A stretch of DNA of 64,000 nt from Lysinibacillus sp. G4S2 (GCF_030348505.1 NZ_JAUCFJ010000002.1:5150001-5214000), one strand, 5' to 3'; counted from the stretch's first letter, positions 25,228-34,571 are shown. The notes: a model not told the origin generated them from the sequence alone. Translations and numbers: made by a program.

Positions 25228-26143
25228 TTTGATTCCCTCCATTAATAAGATTTAAGAAATACTCTTCTAAATGCTGTTGCTGTTTTTCAATTCCATTGAC
25301 AACAATGTCATTTAAAATAAGTTCTTTATTAATTTGAGATTGAGAAATGTCATGTTCAAAAATTCGAATACAATGCTGATTCACAATTTCATATTTTCGA
25401 ATACCTAATTTGTTCTCTAGCACATGAACCGTTTTTTTCAAATCGTCTATTTTAATCTCCAAGTACGCCATGTTTTCTTTTCGAATATCCTCCATTCTTA
25501 CTTCCTTTAATAATTTTCCATGATGGAGGATGCCAATTGTATCTGCTATTGATTCAATTTCTGCCACGATATGACTTGATATTAAAATAGTGATTCCATG
25601 CTCTTCTTTTAAAAGCATTAAAAGCTCGCGTATATCTTTAATGCCTATAGGATCAAGACCATTAATCGGCTCATCAAGAATCAGAATCTCTGGTTTCGTA
25701 ACAATTGCACGTGCAATGCCTAATCTTTGCTTCATTCCTAGCGAAAATTCATGTATTTTTTTATTTTCTACTCCACTCAGACCCACAATATCTAGTGCCT
25801 CTTTAACAGCTCCTTTTTCATAAACACCAACATACTCACAGTGAAGCTCTAAATTCTCCTTTGCTGTCAGCCTTTCATAAAACTCTGGATACTCAATAAT
25901 GCTGCCTATTTTGTTTAAATATTGATAGGAAGTTTTAGCGATTGGATGATTAAAAATCTTTATTTCACCTGAAGTTGGTTTTACCAAGTTTAAAATCATC
26001 TTCATAATCGTCGTTTTGCCAGCCCCATTCGGACCTAAAAATCCATAAATCTCTCCCTTCTTAACGTTCATATTGACATGCGAGACAGTTTCGACACCTT
26101 TAAAGCTCTTACTTAATTGCTGTATTTGAATAACGGTTTCCAT
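25220..26143 (-). CDS. ABC transporter ATP-binding protein (BcrA/LanF-like)
   Basis: 307-residue ATPase. Walker A GPNGAGKTT, signature FSLGMKQRLGIA, Walker B LILDEPINGLDP (Ile for the usual Thr) and a switch histidine in LISSHIV. A C-terminal extension of about 85 residues is typical of the bacitracin/lantibiotic group. ATG with AGGAG upstream. It is the first gene of an ATPase-permease-DUF4097 unit, divergent from a two-component system with 152 bp between starts, which probably controls it. Confidence 0.92.
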   Translation of the reverse strand: METVIQIQQLSKSFKGVETVSHVNMNVKKGEIYGFLGPNGAGKTTIMKMILNLVKPTSGEIKIFNHPIAKTSYQYLNKIGSIIEYPEFYERLTAKENLELHCEYVGVYEKGAVKEALDIVGLSGVENKKIHEFSLGMKQRLGIARAIVTKPEILILDEPINGLDPIGIKDIRELLMLLKEEHGITILISSHIVAEIESIADTIGILHHGKLLKEVRMEDIRKENMAYLEIKIDDLKKTVHVLENKLGIRKYEIVNQHCIRIFEHDISQSQINKELILNDIVVNGIEKQQQHLEEYFLNLINGGNQIA

Positions 26144-26295
26144 GTTATTAACTCCTAACTTTAATTCGTTACACTAAGCTTAATAAACGAAAGTAAAAAC
26201 AAAGTAAACTCGATGGAAAATGACAGTAATTTTTCAGGAGAGTAAAGATATATAACATAGAAGCTGTTATGATGAAATTGAAAAGAGGGATAAAA

Positions 26296-27018
26296 ATGGA
26301 ATCTGCAAAAATCCTAATCGTAGATGATGAAATTGGTATTCTAAAATTATTAGAAATTACACTTAGAAAAGAACACTTCACTAATATTGAAACTGCTTCT
26401 TCAGGTAAGGATACATTACAGCTTGTGAAATCCAATGCATACGATATTATTTTGCTCGATATCATGCTACCTGATATAAGTGGCTTTGAGCTCTGTACGG
26501 AAATACGAAAGCATACGAATACACCTATCATTTTTGTTAGTGCACGTTCTACAGACTTTGATAAATTAACGGGATTAGGAATTGGTGGAGATGATTATAT
26601 TACAAAACCTTTCAACCCTTTAGAGGTTGTCGCTCGAATAAAAGTCATGCTCCGCCGTCAAAAAATGTATGAGAGTTCTCAGCAACAGCAAAGTACAAAG
26701 TTCGAATTCGGATATTTTACTCTTAATCCTGAATCTGCAACATTGATTGTTAACAATCAGCTCGTCGAATGTACAGCTAAGGAGCTAGAGCTACTACACT
26801 TCTTTTGTAAAAATCCTAATCGTATTTTCACAACTACACAGCTCTACGAATTTGTTTGGGGAAATGACGTTTATGGTGAGGAGAAAACCGTTACGATCCA
26901 TATTTCGAAGCTCAGGAAGAAGCTTGGAGATGATACGCGTAACCCTAAAATCATTGTAAACTTACGTGGAATCGGTTATAAATTCATTCCACCAAAAGAG
27001 GATTCACTATGCGAATAA
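26296..27018 (+). CDS. OmpR-family response regulator
   Basis: 240-residue two-domain regulator. Receiver (1-120): acidic pocket Asp10/Asp11, phospho-acceptor Asp55 in LLDIMLPDISGFE, and Lys in YITKPFNPLE. Winged helix (about 140-236): CTAKELELLHFF and KTVTIHISKLRKKLGD ending GIGYKF. The ATG at 26296 follows GAGGG. It overlaps the kinase gene by 10 bp and faces the ABC transporter operon. It groups by appearance with the BceR/GraR-like regulators. Confidence 0.92.
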   Translation: MESAKILIVDDEIGILKLLEITLRKEHFTNIETASSGKDTLQLVKSNAYDIILLDIMLPDISGFELCTEIRKHTNTPIIFVSARSTDFDKLTGLGIGGDDYITKPFNPLEVVARIKVMLRRQKMYESSQQQQSTKFEFGYFTLNPESATLIVNNQLVECTAKELELLHFFCKNPNRIFTTTQLYEFVWGNDVYGEEKTVTIHISKLRKKLGDDTRNPKIIVNLRGIGYKFIPPKEDSLCE

Positions 27019-28103
27019 GTACTCGATTTATGTTTCACCTCGCACTGGGGATTATTTTGTGGATACTTGCATCAGGTTTTTGCATTTTGATTGGTTTAGA
27101 AGGAATACTTCCCCTAATTAATAAATCTCTTAATGAAGATTCTGAGAATATTATTGTACTTTGGATTTTCGGGTTCAGTACTATCGCTTGTATCGGAGCA
27201 TTTGGATGGTATTTCGGGGGTCCTCTTGGATTTATCATGACATGGATTCATCAGCTTTCACAAGAGAATTACGAAAAGCCTAAGGGATTCTCTAAAATTT
27301 ATACTCGAAAAGGCAAGCTTCGTATGCGCTATCTTTTATATCAAGAGGTACTTCAACATTTACAAAGCTTATCTTTCAAATTACAAGCAGCGGAAATAGA
27401 ACGAGAAAAAGTAGAACAAGCCAAACAAGAATGGATTGCGGGCATTTCGCATGATTTAAAAACACCCTTAACCTATGTTACAGGCTACACTACTCTTTTA
27501 TTGAACAATCAATACGAATGGTCTAAAGACGAAGCTCATTCCTTCATTCAGGAAATTGCAGATAAAGGCAAGCATATGGAAGAACTTATTCAAGATTTAA
27601 GTCTCGTTATTCAGCTAAATCGCGCTGATGGCTACTTACCTTTACATAAAGAAAATCTAGATATAGTTGAATTTACTAAACGAGTTGTTGCCAATATTAG
27701 CAATAACCCACAAGCTAATGACTATAGGCTTCATTTTGAGACGGATATTTCGTTACTAAACGTTGAATTTGATGTTAAATTCATGCAACGGATTTTACAA
27801 AACATTCTTATGAATTCAATTATCCACAATCCACCTAACACAGATATTTATACACAGATTTTCGGTAGAGCCGAGCATGTAGAAATCCACATTGTGGATA
27901 ACGGTGTGGGTATGTCTCAACACATGGTAGAAAATATATTCCTACAATATTATCGTGGAACTACAACAGATTCATCTTCTGAGGGTACTGGGCTGGGCAT
28001 GGCAATCGTTTATAAACTCGTTCACGCTCATAAAGGTACTATCTCTATTGAAAGCGAGCTGACTAAAGGAACTACATTTACTATTACATTACCTAAAAAA
28101 TAG
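27009..28103 (+). CDS. Membrane sensor histidine kinase
   Basis: 364 residues: two transmembrane helices (about 8-35 and 48-70) with only a short extracellular loop, a cytoplasmic linker and coiled coil (100-140), HisKA with GISHDLKTPLTYV (His148) and a HATPase domain ending GTGLGMAIVYKLV. The small outside loop suggests intramembrane sensing, possibly of the transporter itself. Translationally coupled to the regulator (10-bp overlap). Confidence 0.9.
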   Translation: MRISTRFMFHLALGIILWILASGFCILIGLEGILPLINKSLNEDSENIIVLWIFGFSTIACIGAFGWYFGGPLGFIMTWIHQLSQENYEKPKGFSKIYTRKGKLRMRYLLYQEVLQHLQSLSFKLQAAEIEREKVEQAKQEWIAGISHDLKTPLTYVTGYTTLLLNNQYEWSKDEAHSFIQEIADKGKHMEELIQDLSLVIQLNRADGYLPLHKENLDIVEFTKRVVANISNNPQANDYRLHFETDISLLNVEFDVKFMQRILQNILMNSIIHNPPNTDIYTQIFGRAEHVEIHIVDNGVGMSQHMVENIFLQYYRGTTTDSSSEGTGLGMAIVYKLVHAHKGTISIESELTKGTTFTITLPKK

Positions 28104-28268
28104 AAACCCCACCTCTTAAACGCTAACATCTAAGATAATTGCTCATGCCCACAGCAATTCTAATAACTACTTTTAATTGGAACAAAGACTGGAGCAATAA
28201 TCATTCATGAAAATTATGTGCAAGACATATATTTAGACATCATAAATTGGTTCAATAAGGAGGATTCC

Positions 28269-28514
28269 ATGCAATCTGAAAAATTGCGACTAAGAAAGAT
28301 TCAACATCTTGCCTACGAAATCATGGATGAGATGAACAGAGGTAATGAGGGCACACAAGTGGAAGCATTAATCCCTATTATTGATAATTTATCTCGTGCA
28401 ATTGGTGATTTAACGGATTCCTATGGGGAATTTTCGTTAGATTATGTAGAGGAAAAAGTGAAAAATGCTCATGCGCTTTTATTTAACAAAGAAAAAGTGG
28501 ATGTCTATTTATAA
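28269..28514 (+). CDS. Small hypothetical protein
   Basis: 81 residues, mostly helical and acidic (KIQHLAYEIMDEMNRG, IPIIDNLSRAIGDL, DYVEEKVKNAHALL). An excellent AAGGAGG five bases before the ATG at 28269 supports translation. I recognise no family. It follows the kinase by 165 bp and its stop abuts an LR2 element, so it may be the last gene of that unit. Confidence 0.68.
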   Translation: MQSEKLRLRKIQHLAYEIMDEMNRGNEGTQVEALIPIIDNLSRAIGDLTDSYGEFSLDYVEEKVKNAHALLFNKEKVDVYL

Positions 28515-28517
28515 AGA

Positions 28518-28828
28518 TATGGGAAAGTTTCCCGCAGCGGAGCGCAACGGCAGCGACAAAATCTCTAATGAGCTGCAGTTTTGAGATTTGTCGAGAACTT
28601 TTGATTGTTTATCGACCAACTTTATCGATTTATCAACCAACTTTCATAAAATATCGACATCTACCTTCATGCAACACTCTCTGACCGCACTGATAATTTA
28701 CGTCGCGATGACTTAAGCATATTTTTTTACGCAAAATTTAAAAACTCAACATCAAAAAGCGCGAGAAATCAACGTTTCTAAATTGATTTCTCACGCTTTT
28801 TAAAGTTTTGACCAGTTTTGTCCCAGCC
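28518..28828. repeat. LR2 element, copy b, with 21-bp array and terminator
   Basis: The right end GTTTTGTCCCAGCC (28815-28828) is the LR2 inverted end; the left end is degenerate (ATGGGAAAGTTTCCC). Array units TTTGTCGA, TTTATCGA, TTTATCAA and AATATCGA lie at 28587, 28608, 28629 and 28650, all 21 bp apart. A terminator-like hairpin GCGAGAAATCAA / TTGATTTCTCACGC followed by TTTTT lies at 28758-28802. Confidence 0.85.
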
Positions 28829-28839
28829 ACTTAAAAAAT

Positions 28840-28998
28840 TTAATGCGTTTCAGGATTAAATGTTTTACAATCTGTTTCTTCACTATTAGAAGCTTGCTGT
28901 CCCTTTTGACTTACAACATAAATTTTTTCTGCAGTACATTTGTTTCCAGAGTCCCAAAATGTACAGTTATTGACTTCACAAAGAATTTCTTGTGCCAT
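28840..28998 (-). CDS. DUF1540 small cysteine protein
   Basis: 52-residue protein. The N-terminal QEILCEVNNCTFWDSGNKCT followed by AEKIYVVS is the DUF1540 pattern with metal-binding cysteines; a fourth cysteine lies in ETDCKTF near the C-terminus. A strong GAGGAGGTG site precedes the ATG at 28998. Likely a small zinc-binding protein of unknown role; the family is common in spore-formers. Confidence 0.85.
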   Translation of the reverse strand: MAQEILCEVNNCTFWDSGNKCTAEKIYVVSQKGQQASNSEETDCKTFNPETH

Positions 28999-29128
28999 CG
29001 TTTTCACACCTCCTCTTTTGTTATCATTAACAAAATCGAGGTAATCAATACTTCTTAATAGCAGGTTAATCCGTAAATGGGTTCTATTGTAATTAAACGG
29101 ATCATCTCCATAACGCTTGGTTGATTTC

Positions 29129-29302
29129 GCCTTGGCCTAATTGCGTCCGGAGGATCTATCTTCATTCAGTCGGTGTTCGGACACCCATTGAATAAGTATA
29201 TTTTCAAAGCAAAATTAAAAATTTCACATCAGAAAAGCCCGAGAAATCAACGTTTCTAAAATTGATTTTTCGCGCTTTTTTAGGTTTTGATCGGTTCTTT
29301 TG
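29129..29302. repeat. LR4 piece followed by LR2 element fragment, copy c
   Basis: CTTGGCCTAATTGCGTCCGG (LR4 core) lies at about 29130-29150. From about 29200 comes the hairpin portion of LR2: CCCGAGAAATCAACG with TTGATTTTTCGCGC then six T, ending GGTTTTGATCGGTTC. No 21-bp array in this copy. The rest of the 29000-29400 gap shows nothing else. Confidence 0.65.
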
Positions 29303-29408
29303 ATTGCTTCAACAAAACCACCTCCTTTTTATAATTACTTCACACTTTTTAAAATTGCACTATTCAGAATTTTTGTGATGTGATAGTTTTAAAGAAAGAG
29401 GTGAGTTT

Positions 29409-29633
29409 ATGGTTTCGTATTTCCCTATTTTCCTCACTATTATTTTTGTTATTTTTCAAAGTTATTTTTGTAAGTATGGGAAGTTCATGTACACTATAGT
29501 TTTAGCTATTTCTTTTACGGTTCTGATAAGAGTTTTCTTTTTGGAATATAGTCTTTTGGTTTTTTTGTTGCTGGGGAATTTCTTTTTTTACTTAATGGTG
29601 GTTGTAACGTATTTTACAAAAATAAAGTACTAA
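29409..29633 (+). CDS. Small hydrophobic protein
   Basis: 74 residues, almost entirely hydrophobic, with three probable helices (about 4-20, 27-44, 47-70) and the basic end TKIKY. GAGGTGAG six bases before the ATG supports translation. No family recognised. It converges on the permease genes across a terminator. Could be a small membrane peptide acting near the neighbouring transporter, but nothing shows this. Confidence 0.55.
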   Translation: MVSYFPIFLTIIFVIFQSYFCKYGKFMYTIVLAISFTVLIRVFFLEYSLLVFLLLGNFFFYLMVVVTYFTKIKY

Positions 29634-29634
29634 T

Positions 29635-29668
29635 AATCAGTGGAGATGAAGAAAACCCCCACTGATTA
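29635..29668. terminator. Bidirectional terminator
   Basis: AATCAGTGG pairs with CCACTGATT across a 15-base loop between convergent genes. Confidence 0.75.
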
Positions 29669-29678
29669 AAATTACACT

Positions 29679-30416
29679 TTATACAGCTTTTCGTTGGAAA
29701 TATAAATATCCTCCGAGGAAAAACAGTAAGAACCCTCCTCCTACAACTGTTAATAATTGATCCCAAGGCACAAAGAATACCTCACCTGCCTCGCCTCCTA
29801 CATTCATCATTAAGAAGGGCTGACCCCATGGATAGTAAGGCCCAAAACGTTCAGAATTGACTGCTAAGATAGAAGGTAAAGTAAAAATAACGTTTACTGC
29901 AAATGGAGCAGCAAAGCTTTTAAACATAACTGACGTCCACAGCTGCAACGCGACTAATGGCCATGTTGCTACCCACCCTCCAAAAATACTTTTCCATACA
30001 ATTTCCATCGGGAAAGGATCTGTGTAGCCCTTTATAAGACCTACTGCATATATAGAACATAAATATAGTATCTGCATCGCCATCACAAGGAGTATAATTA
30101 ATACATACTTTGCAACAAATACTTTCCCTCTTGTAACAGGTAATGCTAAAAGTTGTTTCCAGCCACCAGATTGATGTTCATATCTACAAATAACACTCGC
30201 AAATACTCCTGAAATTAAAGGCAGGAATAATAATGCATATGTTAAATTCATGGAAATTAAAGAGACGTACCATTCATTAATTTCAGAACCTACTAAATTA
30301 TTATTAGTGTTTGATGCTAATCCTATAAAAAGTCCAATTATAGGTCCTGTCAAAATTAATGGCACCATTTTAGATTTTCGCAATTTAAACCATTCAGCGC
30401 TCAGTATAGATCCCAT
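29679..30416 (-). CDS. Lantibiotic-immunity ABC permease (LanG-like)
   Basis: 245-residue ABC-2 permease with six hydrophobic helices. LSAEWFKLRKSKMVPLIL at the N-terminus and CRYEHQSGGWKQLLALPVTR in the first cytoplasmic loop are typical of MutG/SpaG-type immunity permeases. Its ATG overlaps the stop of the preceding permease by one base (TAATG), so the two are translationally coupled. Probably forms a heterodimer with it to expel lantibiotic-type peptides from the membrane. Confidence 0.9.
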   Translation of the reverse strand: MGSILSAEWFKLRKSKMVPLILTGPIIGLFIGLASNTNNNLVGSEINEWYVSLISMNLTYALLFLPLISGVFASVICRYEHQSGGWKQLLALPVTRGKVFVAKYVLIILLVMAMQILYLCSIYAVGLIKGYTDPFPMEIVWKSIFGGWVATWPLVALQLWTSVMFKSFAAPFAVNVIFTLPSILAVNSERFGPYYPWGQPFLMMNVGGEAGEVFFVPWDQLLTVVGGGFLLFFLGGYLYFQRKAV

Positions 30417-31126
30417 TACTTTACATCCCTTCTAGCAAAATCGATCGTTCCGATAATATACAGTACAATACCAACGCCTATTCCAAGCATGGCATTAATA
30501 ACCGGCTCATCCCATTGATTCATTAACGATGGCCATTTCCAAATCATCCAATCAGGTAAAAAATATGATGAGTAGGCAAAAATCACGCCAAAAATACCTA
30601 CTGTTATTGGTATCCCCTGATTATGACAAACACTTGCAATCCAAAGTTGAAGTGCCAATATTGGCAACGCAGCAAAATATGGATAATAACTAAATTTAGC
30701 AATTTCCCCAAATGGTATGCTATCACCTAAATCTAAAAACACTCCATAAGCCATCGTAACTAACATTAACAACGTGGAAGACAAAAACAATAAAATGGCT
30801 AGCACTGTGAATTTCGATAAATACACCGTTAATTTTGAGACAGGTAGTGCAATTAATTGCTTCCACGCATTCGTTTCATTTTCAATGCTCGCCATAAACG
30901 AAGTTAAAATGGCGATCCCTAGGACAATCGCAAGCGGTGTAAATGAATGAACGTTTAATAAAAAGTAGCCCCAATCGTCTTCACTTTGCTCTAACAAATA
31001 GTCCTTCCTTACACCGTAATTCACCATTTGCATTGCAACAACGCCTAAGGGTCCTAAAGCTGTTAAAAACCATAATCCTTTGCGTTTAATTTTCAAAAAG
31101 TCAGAAGTTAACAGTTTTCCTATCAT
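30416..31126 (-). CDS. Lantibiotic-immunity ABC permease (LanE-like)
   Basis: 236-residue ABC-2 permease, six hydrophobic helices, with SDFLKIKRKGLWFLTALGPL at the N-terminus and IENETNAWKQLIALPVSK as the counterpart of the loop motif in its partner. It overlaps the ATPase gene (ATGA, 4 bp). Together with the ATPase and the second permease this is the F-E-G arrangement of lantibiotic self-protection or resistance transporters. No lantibiotic precursor gene is seen nearby, so resistance to foreign peptides is more likely. Confidence 0.9.
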   Translation of the reverse strand: MIGKLLTSDFLKIKRKGLWFLTALGPLGVVAMQMVNYGVRKDYLLEQSEDDWGYFLLNVHSFTPLAIVLGIAILTSFMASIENETNAWKQLIALPVSKLTVYLSKFTVLAILLFLSSTLLMLVTMAYGVFLDLGDSIPFGEIAKFSYYPYFAALPILALQLWIASVCHNQGIPITVGIFGVIFAYSSYFLPDWMIWKWPSLMNQWDEPVINAMLGIGVGIVLYIIGTIDFARRDVK

Positions 31127-32034
31127 AGCGCTTGCTCTCCTGCTGTCATTTGAAGGAAAATCTCTTCTAATGATCGTTTCTCTTCCTCTACTCGGTATAC
31201 CGAAATGCCTTCTTGTACGAGGATTTGTACTATATGTGCTACTTTTTCATCTGAGCATTCATCTAATAAAATGAACCCATCTTTATGTTCGGCTTTGATG
31301 CCATTTGCTACTAGTGATCGCCAACCCTTTTCATCATTGCTCACCTTAATTAATACCTTTGGCTGAGCAAATCTACGCATTGCCTCAATTGAATCTTGGA
31401 AAATCATTTTACCCTTCGTAACGATACCCACTTGTGTAGCCATTTGATCGATTTCTGATAGTAGATGACTTGAAATAATAATCGTCATTCCATATTCCGA
31501 AGGCAGTCGCTTAATTAAATTACGGATTTCAATAATCCCTGATGGATCAAGACCATTCGTTGGTTCATCTAAAATAAGTAATTCAGGGTTGTGTAATAAG
31601 GATGCAGCAATACCTAAACGCTGCTTCATCCCAAGAGAAAAGCCCTTTACTTTTTTATTTGCAACATCCTTTAAACGAACAATTTCTAATACTTCATCGA
31701 TGCGTGATTTCGGTACACCTAAAATTTTTCTTAACGCTTCTAAATTTTCATAGGCTGTTAAATGTGGATAATAGGAAGGGTTCTCTACCAATGATCCAAC
31801 CTTTGCTAAAATATTAATTCGTTCCTTCGTTATATCTTTTTGGAAGATTTTAATTGTCCCAGAAGATGGCTTCATTAACCCAAGAAGCATACGAATAGTC
31901 GTCGTTTTCCCCGCTCCATTCGGTCCTAAAAATCCATATATTTCACCTTTACGTATTTTTAAATTTATATTGGATACAGCTTGCTCTTTACCAAAACTCT
32001 TTGATAAATTTTCTGTTTGTACGATATATTCCAT
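31123..32034 (-). CDS. Lantibiotic-immunity ABC ATPase (LanF-like)
   Basis: 303-residue ATPase. Walker A GPNGAGKTT, signature FSLGMKQRLGIA, Walker B LILDEPTNGLDP, switch histidine IISSHLL, then about 85 residues of C-terminal domain as in BcrA/LanF. Start at 32034 with GAGGTGAGG upstream; the longer frame of eight codons is less likely. First gene of the F-E-G unit. A repeat-filled 520-bp gap separates it from the kinase gene upstream. Confidence 0.93.
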   Translation of the reverse strand: MEYIVQTENLSKSFGKEQAVSNINLKIRKGEIYGFLGPNGAGKTTTIRMLLGLMKPSSGTIKIFQKDITKERINILAKVGSLVENPSYYPHLTAYENLEALRKILGVPKSRIDEVLEIVRLKDVANKKVKGFSLGMKQRLGIAASLLHNPELLILDEPTNGLDPSGIIEIRNLIKRLPSEYGMTIIISSHLLSEIDQMATQVGIVTKGKMIFQDSIEAMRRFAQPKVLIKVSNDEKGWRSLVANGIKAEHKDGFILLDECSDEKVAHIVQILVQEGISVYRVEEEKRSLEEIFLQMTAGEQAL

Positions 32035-32120
32035 TGTCCTCACCTCTGTCATTATCATAAGTAATGAAGGTTAAAAGCAGGTAAGGTTCAAGTTTAAGTT
32101 TTGTTTAAAAAAGACTATGT

Positions 32121-32190
32121 CTGTCTCATCATCAAAAGTTAGGGATGACATTTGTTAAAACTTACGCCATGTAAAAAAGCTGATCTTCGT
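32121..32190 (+). repeat. LR1 element fragment, copy e
   Basis: CTCATCATCAAAAGTTAGGG followed by GATGACATTTGTTAAAAC and GCTGATCTTCGTT match the left end of LR1. The rest of the element is missing. Confidence 0.6.
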
Positions 32191-32228
32191 TATGTGTAGG
32201 TGTCTGTGCGGATTATCACCTTGAACAA

Positions 32229-32270
32229 AAAAATAGCATGCCATTAGCTTTGCTGGCATACTATTTTGGA
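32229..32270. terminator. Stem-loop between kinase and transporter genes
   Basis: AAAATAGCATGCCA pairs with TGGCATACTATTTT (one mismatch) with a 10-base loop and A/T runs on both sides. It could end transcription from the two-component genes. Confidence 0.65.
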
Positions 32271-32293
32271 CGATCACTCCAAGTACGAAAAGT

Positions 32294-32542
32294 GGCTGGG
32301 ACAACACTGGTCAAAGCTTTAAAAGCACGATAAATCAATTTAAAAAATATGCTTATGTCATAAGCGACGTAAATTGTGCGGTCAAAGAGTGTTGCATGAA
32401 GGTAAATGTCGATATTTTTCAAAAGTTGGTTGATAAATTAAAAAAGTTGGTCGATAAACACTCAAAAGTTCTCGACAAATCTCAAAACTGCAGCTCATGA
32501 AAGATTTCTGTCGCTGCAGAAAAATGAGGTTTTGTCCCAGCC
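32294..32542. repeat. LR2 element, copy d, with 21-bp array
   Basis: Bounded by GGCTGGGACAACAC and GAGGTTTTGTCCCAGCC. Array units TCGATATT, TTGATAAA, TCGATAAA and TCGACAAA lie at 32409, 32430, 32451 and 32472, exactly 21 bp apart. The element has landed between a kinase gene and the transporter it probably controls. Confidence 0.85.
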
Positions 32543-32553
32543 TCCGGAATATT

Positions 32554-33906
32554 CTATTTGTAGTGTTTAATGATAATTTTTGTACCGAATTCGTTTGACT
32601 CAATTTCCCAGTCTAAATCCATGCCCTTTACCATGATATCAACTATGGATAAGCCGATGCCCGCACCTTTAGCATTGGATTCATTTTTCATGCCGTTTCC
32701 GTGATCCTTAATGATCAATGCATCATAGTGCTCCGTCGATTTGGTTTCCACGCCAATATATTTCCCGCTATTCGCATGGCGTAATACATTTTGAAATAAA
32801 TTATCAAATATACGCCCTAGCCAAATCGGATCAACTTGCCATTCATTTTTCACAAATGGATGTACCTCAATATCGATTTCAAAGCCTTCCTTTTCGAATA
32901 CCGGATACCACGTGGTCATTTGCTCACGTACAAATCGTATAACGTTGATTTCTTTTTGCTCAAATTTATATTTACTAGCCATTAGTAAAGTATAGGACAT
33001 TAAATTTTCTATTAAAGCATCGATATTTACAATCGATATTTCCATTGCTTTAATGGCCTGTTGCCCCTCTTCTGATAATTCCTCTTTGCTAATTGAATAA
33101 GATTGCGCTCTAATTTTCGTTAACGGAGTACGGAGGTCATGTGATAGATTAGCAATCAACTCTCGGCGTAGCTGTTCTTCCTTCTGCTCACGATTTTTAC
33201 TCTCCCTAAGCTCACACACCATTCGGTTAAAGCTTTGTTCTAGCTGACCGATCTCGTCCTTCTTTTTGACCTTCGTTTCAATAGGTAAAGCGTCTACATC
33301 ACGGATTTCCATCGCTTCTTGAAGGTGCAATAGTCTTTTCCGAATCCCTCTGAAAAATAAAAAGGAAACTACAATGAAAAATAAAATAATGGCAATAACA
33401 CCCAATAATATAATGGCACCATATTTTTCATAAACATTCACAAGTGGTGGTTTAAATAATTCTTTTGGCATTTCAAAAACAATAAATCCATTGGACTCGT
33501 CATCTCCTAAAAAAGCAATAACTGTAAACGGATCACCACCATAACGCTCTTTAATAAATTTTGTAGTATACGCTGGTGTCCATTTTGATGGAATCTGTTC
33601 CTCCACATTCACTTTTGTGAGTAAAGTTCCATCCTCACTTACCCAAAACATAGAAGCTTTTGGATATTGCTTCTGCCAATCCTCAAAACGTTGAGTAATT
33701 GTTTCCTCTGTAATGATTTTTATACTTTTAGCTTCCGCATGCCATTTTTCCTCTATTTCGCTTTCCCTGAGAACTTCACTTGAAAAATCAGTTTTTCCTA
33801 TTCCAAACACAAAAGCAGCAATAGCAAAGTATGATAATTGAACAATAGAGATGGCTAAAAAAATAATCAACATATACTTAGCTAATAATGATCGGAAAAA
33901 TTTCAT
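32554..33906 (-). CDS. Sensor histidine kinase (LanK/CprK-type position)
   Basis: 450 residues: transmembrane helices at about 10-33 and 165-190, enclosing a 130-residue extracellular sensor domain, a HAMP-like linker, HisKA with NLSHDLRTPLTKIRAQ (His256) and HATPase ending GAGIGLSIVDIMV. It overlaps the response-regulator gene by 4 bp. Position upstream of the F-E-G transporter suggests that it senses a peptide antibiotic outside the cell and induces the transporter. Confidence 0.92.
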   Translation of the reverse strand: MKFFRSLLAKYMLIIFLAISIVQLSYFAIAAFVFGIGKTDFSSEVLRESEIEEKWHAEAKSIKIITEETITQRFEDWQKQYPKASMFWVSEDGTLLTKVNVEEQIPSKWTPAYTTKFIKERYGGDPFTVIAFLGDDESNGFIVFEMPKELFKPPLVNVYEKYGAIILLGVIAIILFFIVVSFLFFRGIRKRLLHLQEAMEIRDVDALPIETKVKKKDEIGQLEQSFNRMVCELRESKNREQKEEQLRRELIANLSHDLRTPLTKIRAQSYSISKEELSEEGQQAIKAMEISIVNIDALIENLMSYTLLMASKYKFEQKEINVIRFVREQMTTWYPVFEKEGFEIDIEVHPFVKNEWQVDPIWLGRIFDNLFQNVLRHANSGKYIGVETKSTEHYDALIIKDHGNGMKNESNAKGAGIGLSIVDIMVKGMDLDWEIESNEFGTKIIIKHYK

Positions 33907-34571
33907 AGTTTCACCCTATATCCAATACCACGAATGGTTTCAATAATTGTCGGCTTCGCTGGATCTATTTCTATTTTTTCTCTTAAGTATCGAATATGCA
34001 CCATTAATGTCTTATCGCCTTCTATGTAGCTTTCACCCCAGACACCCTCATAAAGCTGTTCCTTTGTAAGGATTTGATTTAAATGGCGAATAAAATATTG
34101 AAATAAATAGAACTGCTTGCCTGTTAATTGAACCTCTTCATCTGTCTGTGTGTTCATGATTCGCATTTCTTTCGTATAAATTTTAAGGTGTTGAAGATCC
34201 AGTACATCGTCATTCTTTTGATATCTTCTTAGCAATACTTCAACGCGCGCTACAAGTTCATCGGGATGAAATGGCTTTGTTAAATAGTCATCAGCGAAAT
34301 TAAGCCCCTCTATTTTATCCTCTACAGCAGTACGTGCTGACAACATTAAAATAGGGATGTCTTTATTTTCTCGCTTAATTCTTTTGCCAATTGAAAAGCC
34401 ATCTAATCCAGGCAGCATCACATCCAATATAGCGATATCCTTAAAAGCTATGTGTTGGTCGACCTCTTCACCAGATTCTAGCCATGTAACCTCATAGCCT
34501 CTTTCTGTTAAATCCTTCGTCACCCATTGGCCAATATCTTTTTCGTCTTCTATGTACAATATACGATACAA
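33903..34571 (-). CDS. OmpR-family response regulator
   Basis: 222 residues. Receiver with acidic residues Glu8-Asp9-Glu10, phospho-acceptor Asp50 (AILDVMLPGLDGF) and the lysine in DDYLTKPFHPDEL. Winged helix with LTGKQFYLFQYF and LMVHIRYLREKIE ending RGIGYRVKL. TTG start at 34571 preceded by GGGGGAG. Coupled to the kinase. Divergent from the BceAB-like operon, with 216 bp between starts, so the shared promoter region could link both modules. Confidence 0.93.
   Translation of the reverse strand: MYRILYIEDEKDIGQWVTKDLTERGYEVTWLESGEEVDQHIAFKDIAILDVMLPGLDGFSIGKRIKRENKDIPILMLSARTAVEDKIEGLNFADDYLTKPFHPDELVARVEVLLRRYQKNDDVLDLQHLKIYTKEMRIMNTQTDEEVQLTGKQFYLFQYFIRHLNQILTKEQLYEGVWGESYIEGDKTLMVHIRYLREKIEIDPAKPTIIETIRGIGYRVKL

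Noticed and set aside
29679-34571. A complete lantibiotic biosynthesis cluster around the LanFEG-like genes
   Set aside because: No precursor peptide, LanB/C/M modification enzyme, LanT exporter or LanP protease is visible; only resistance and regulation genes are present.
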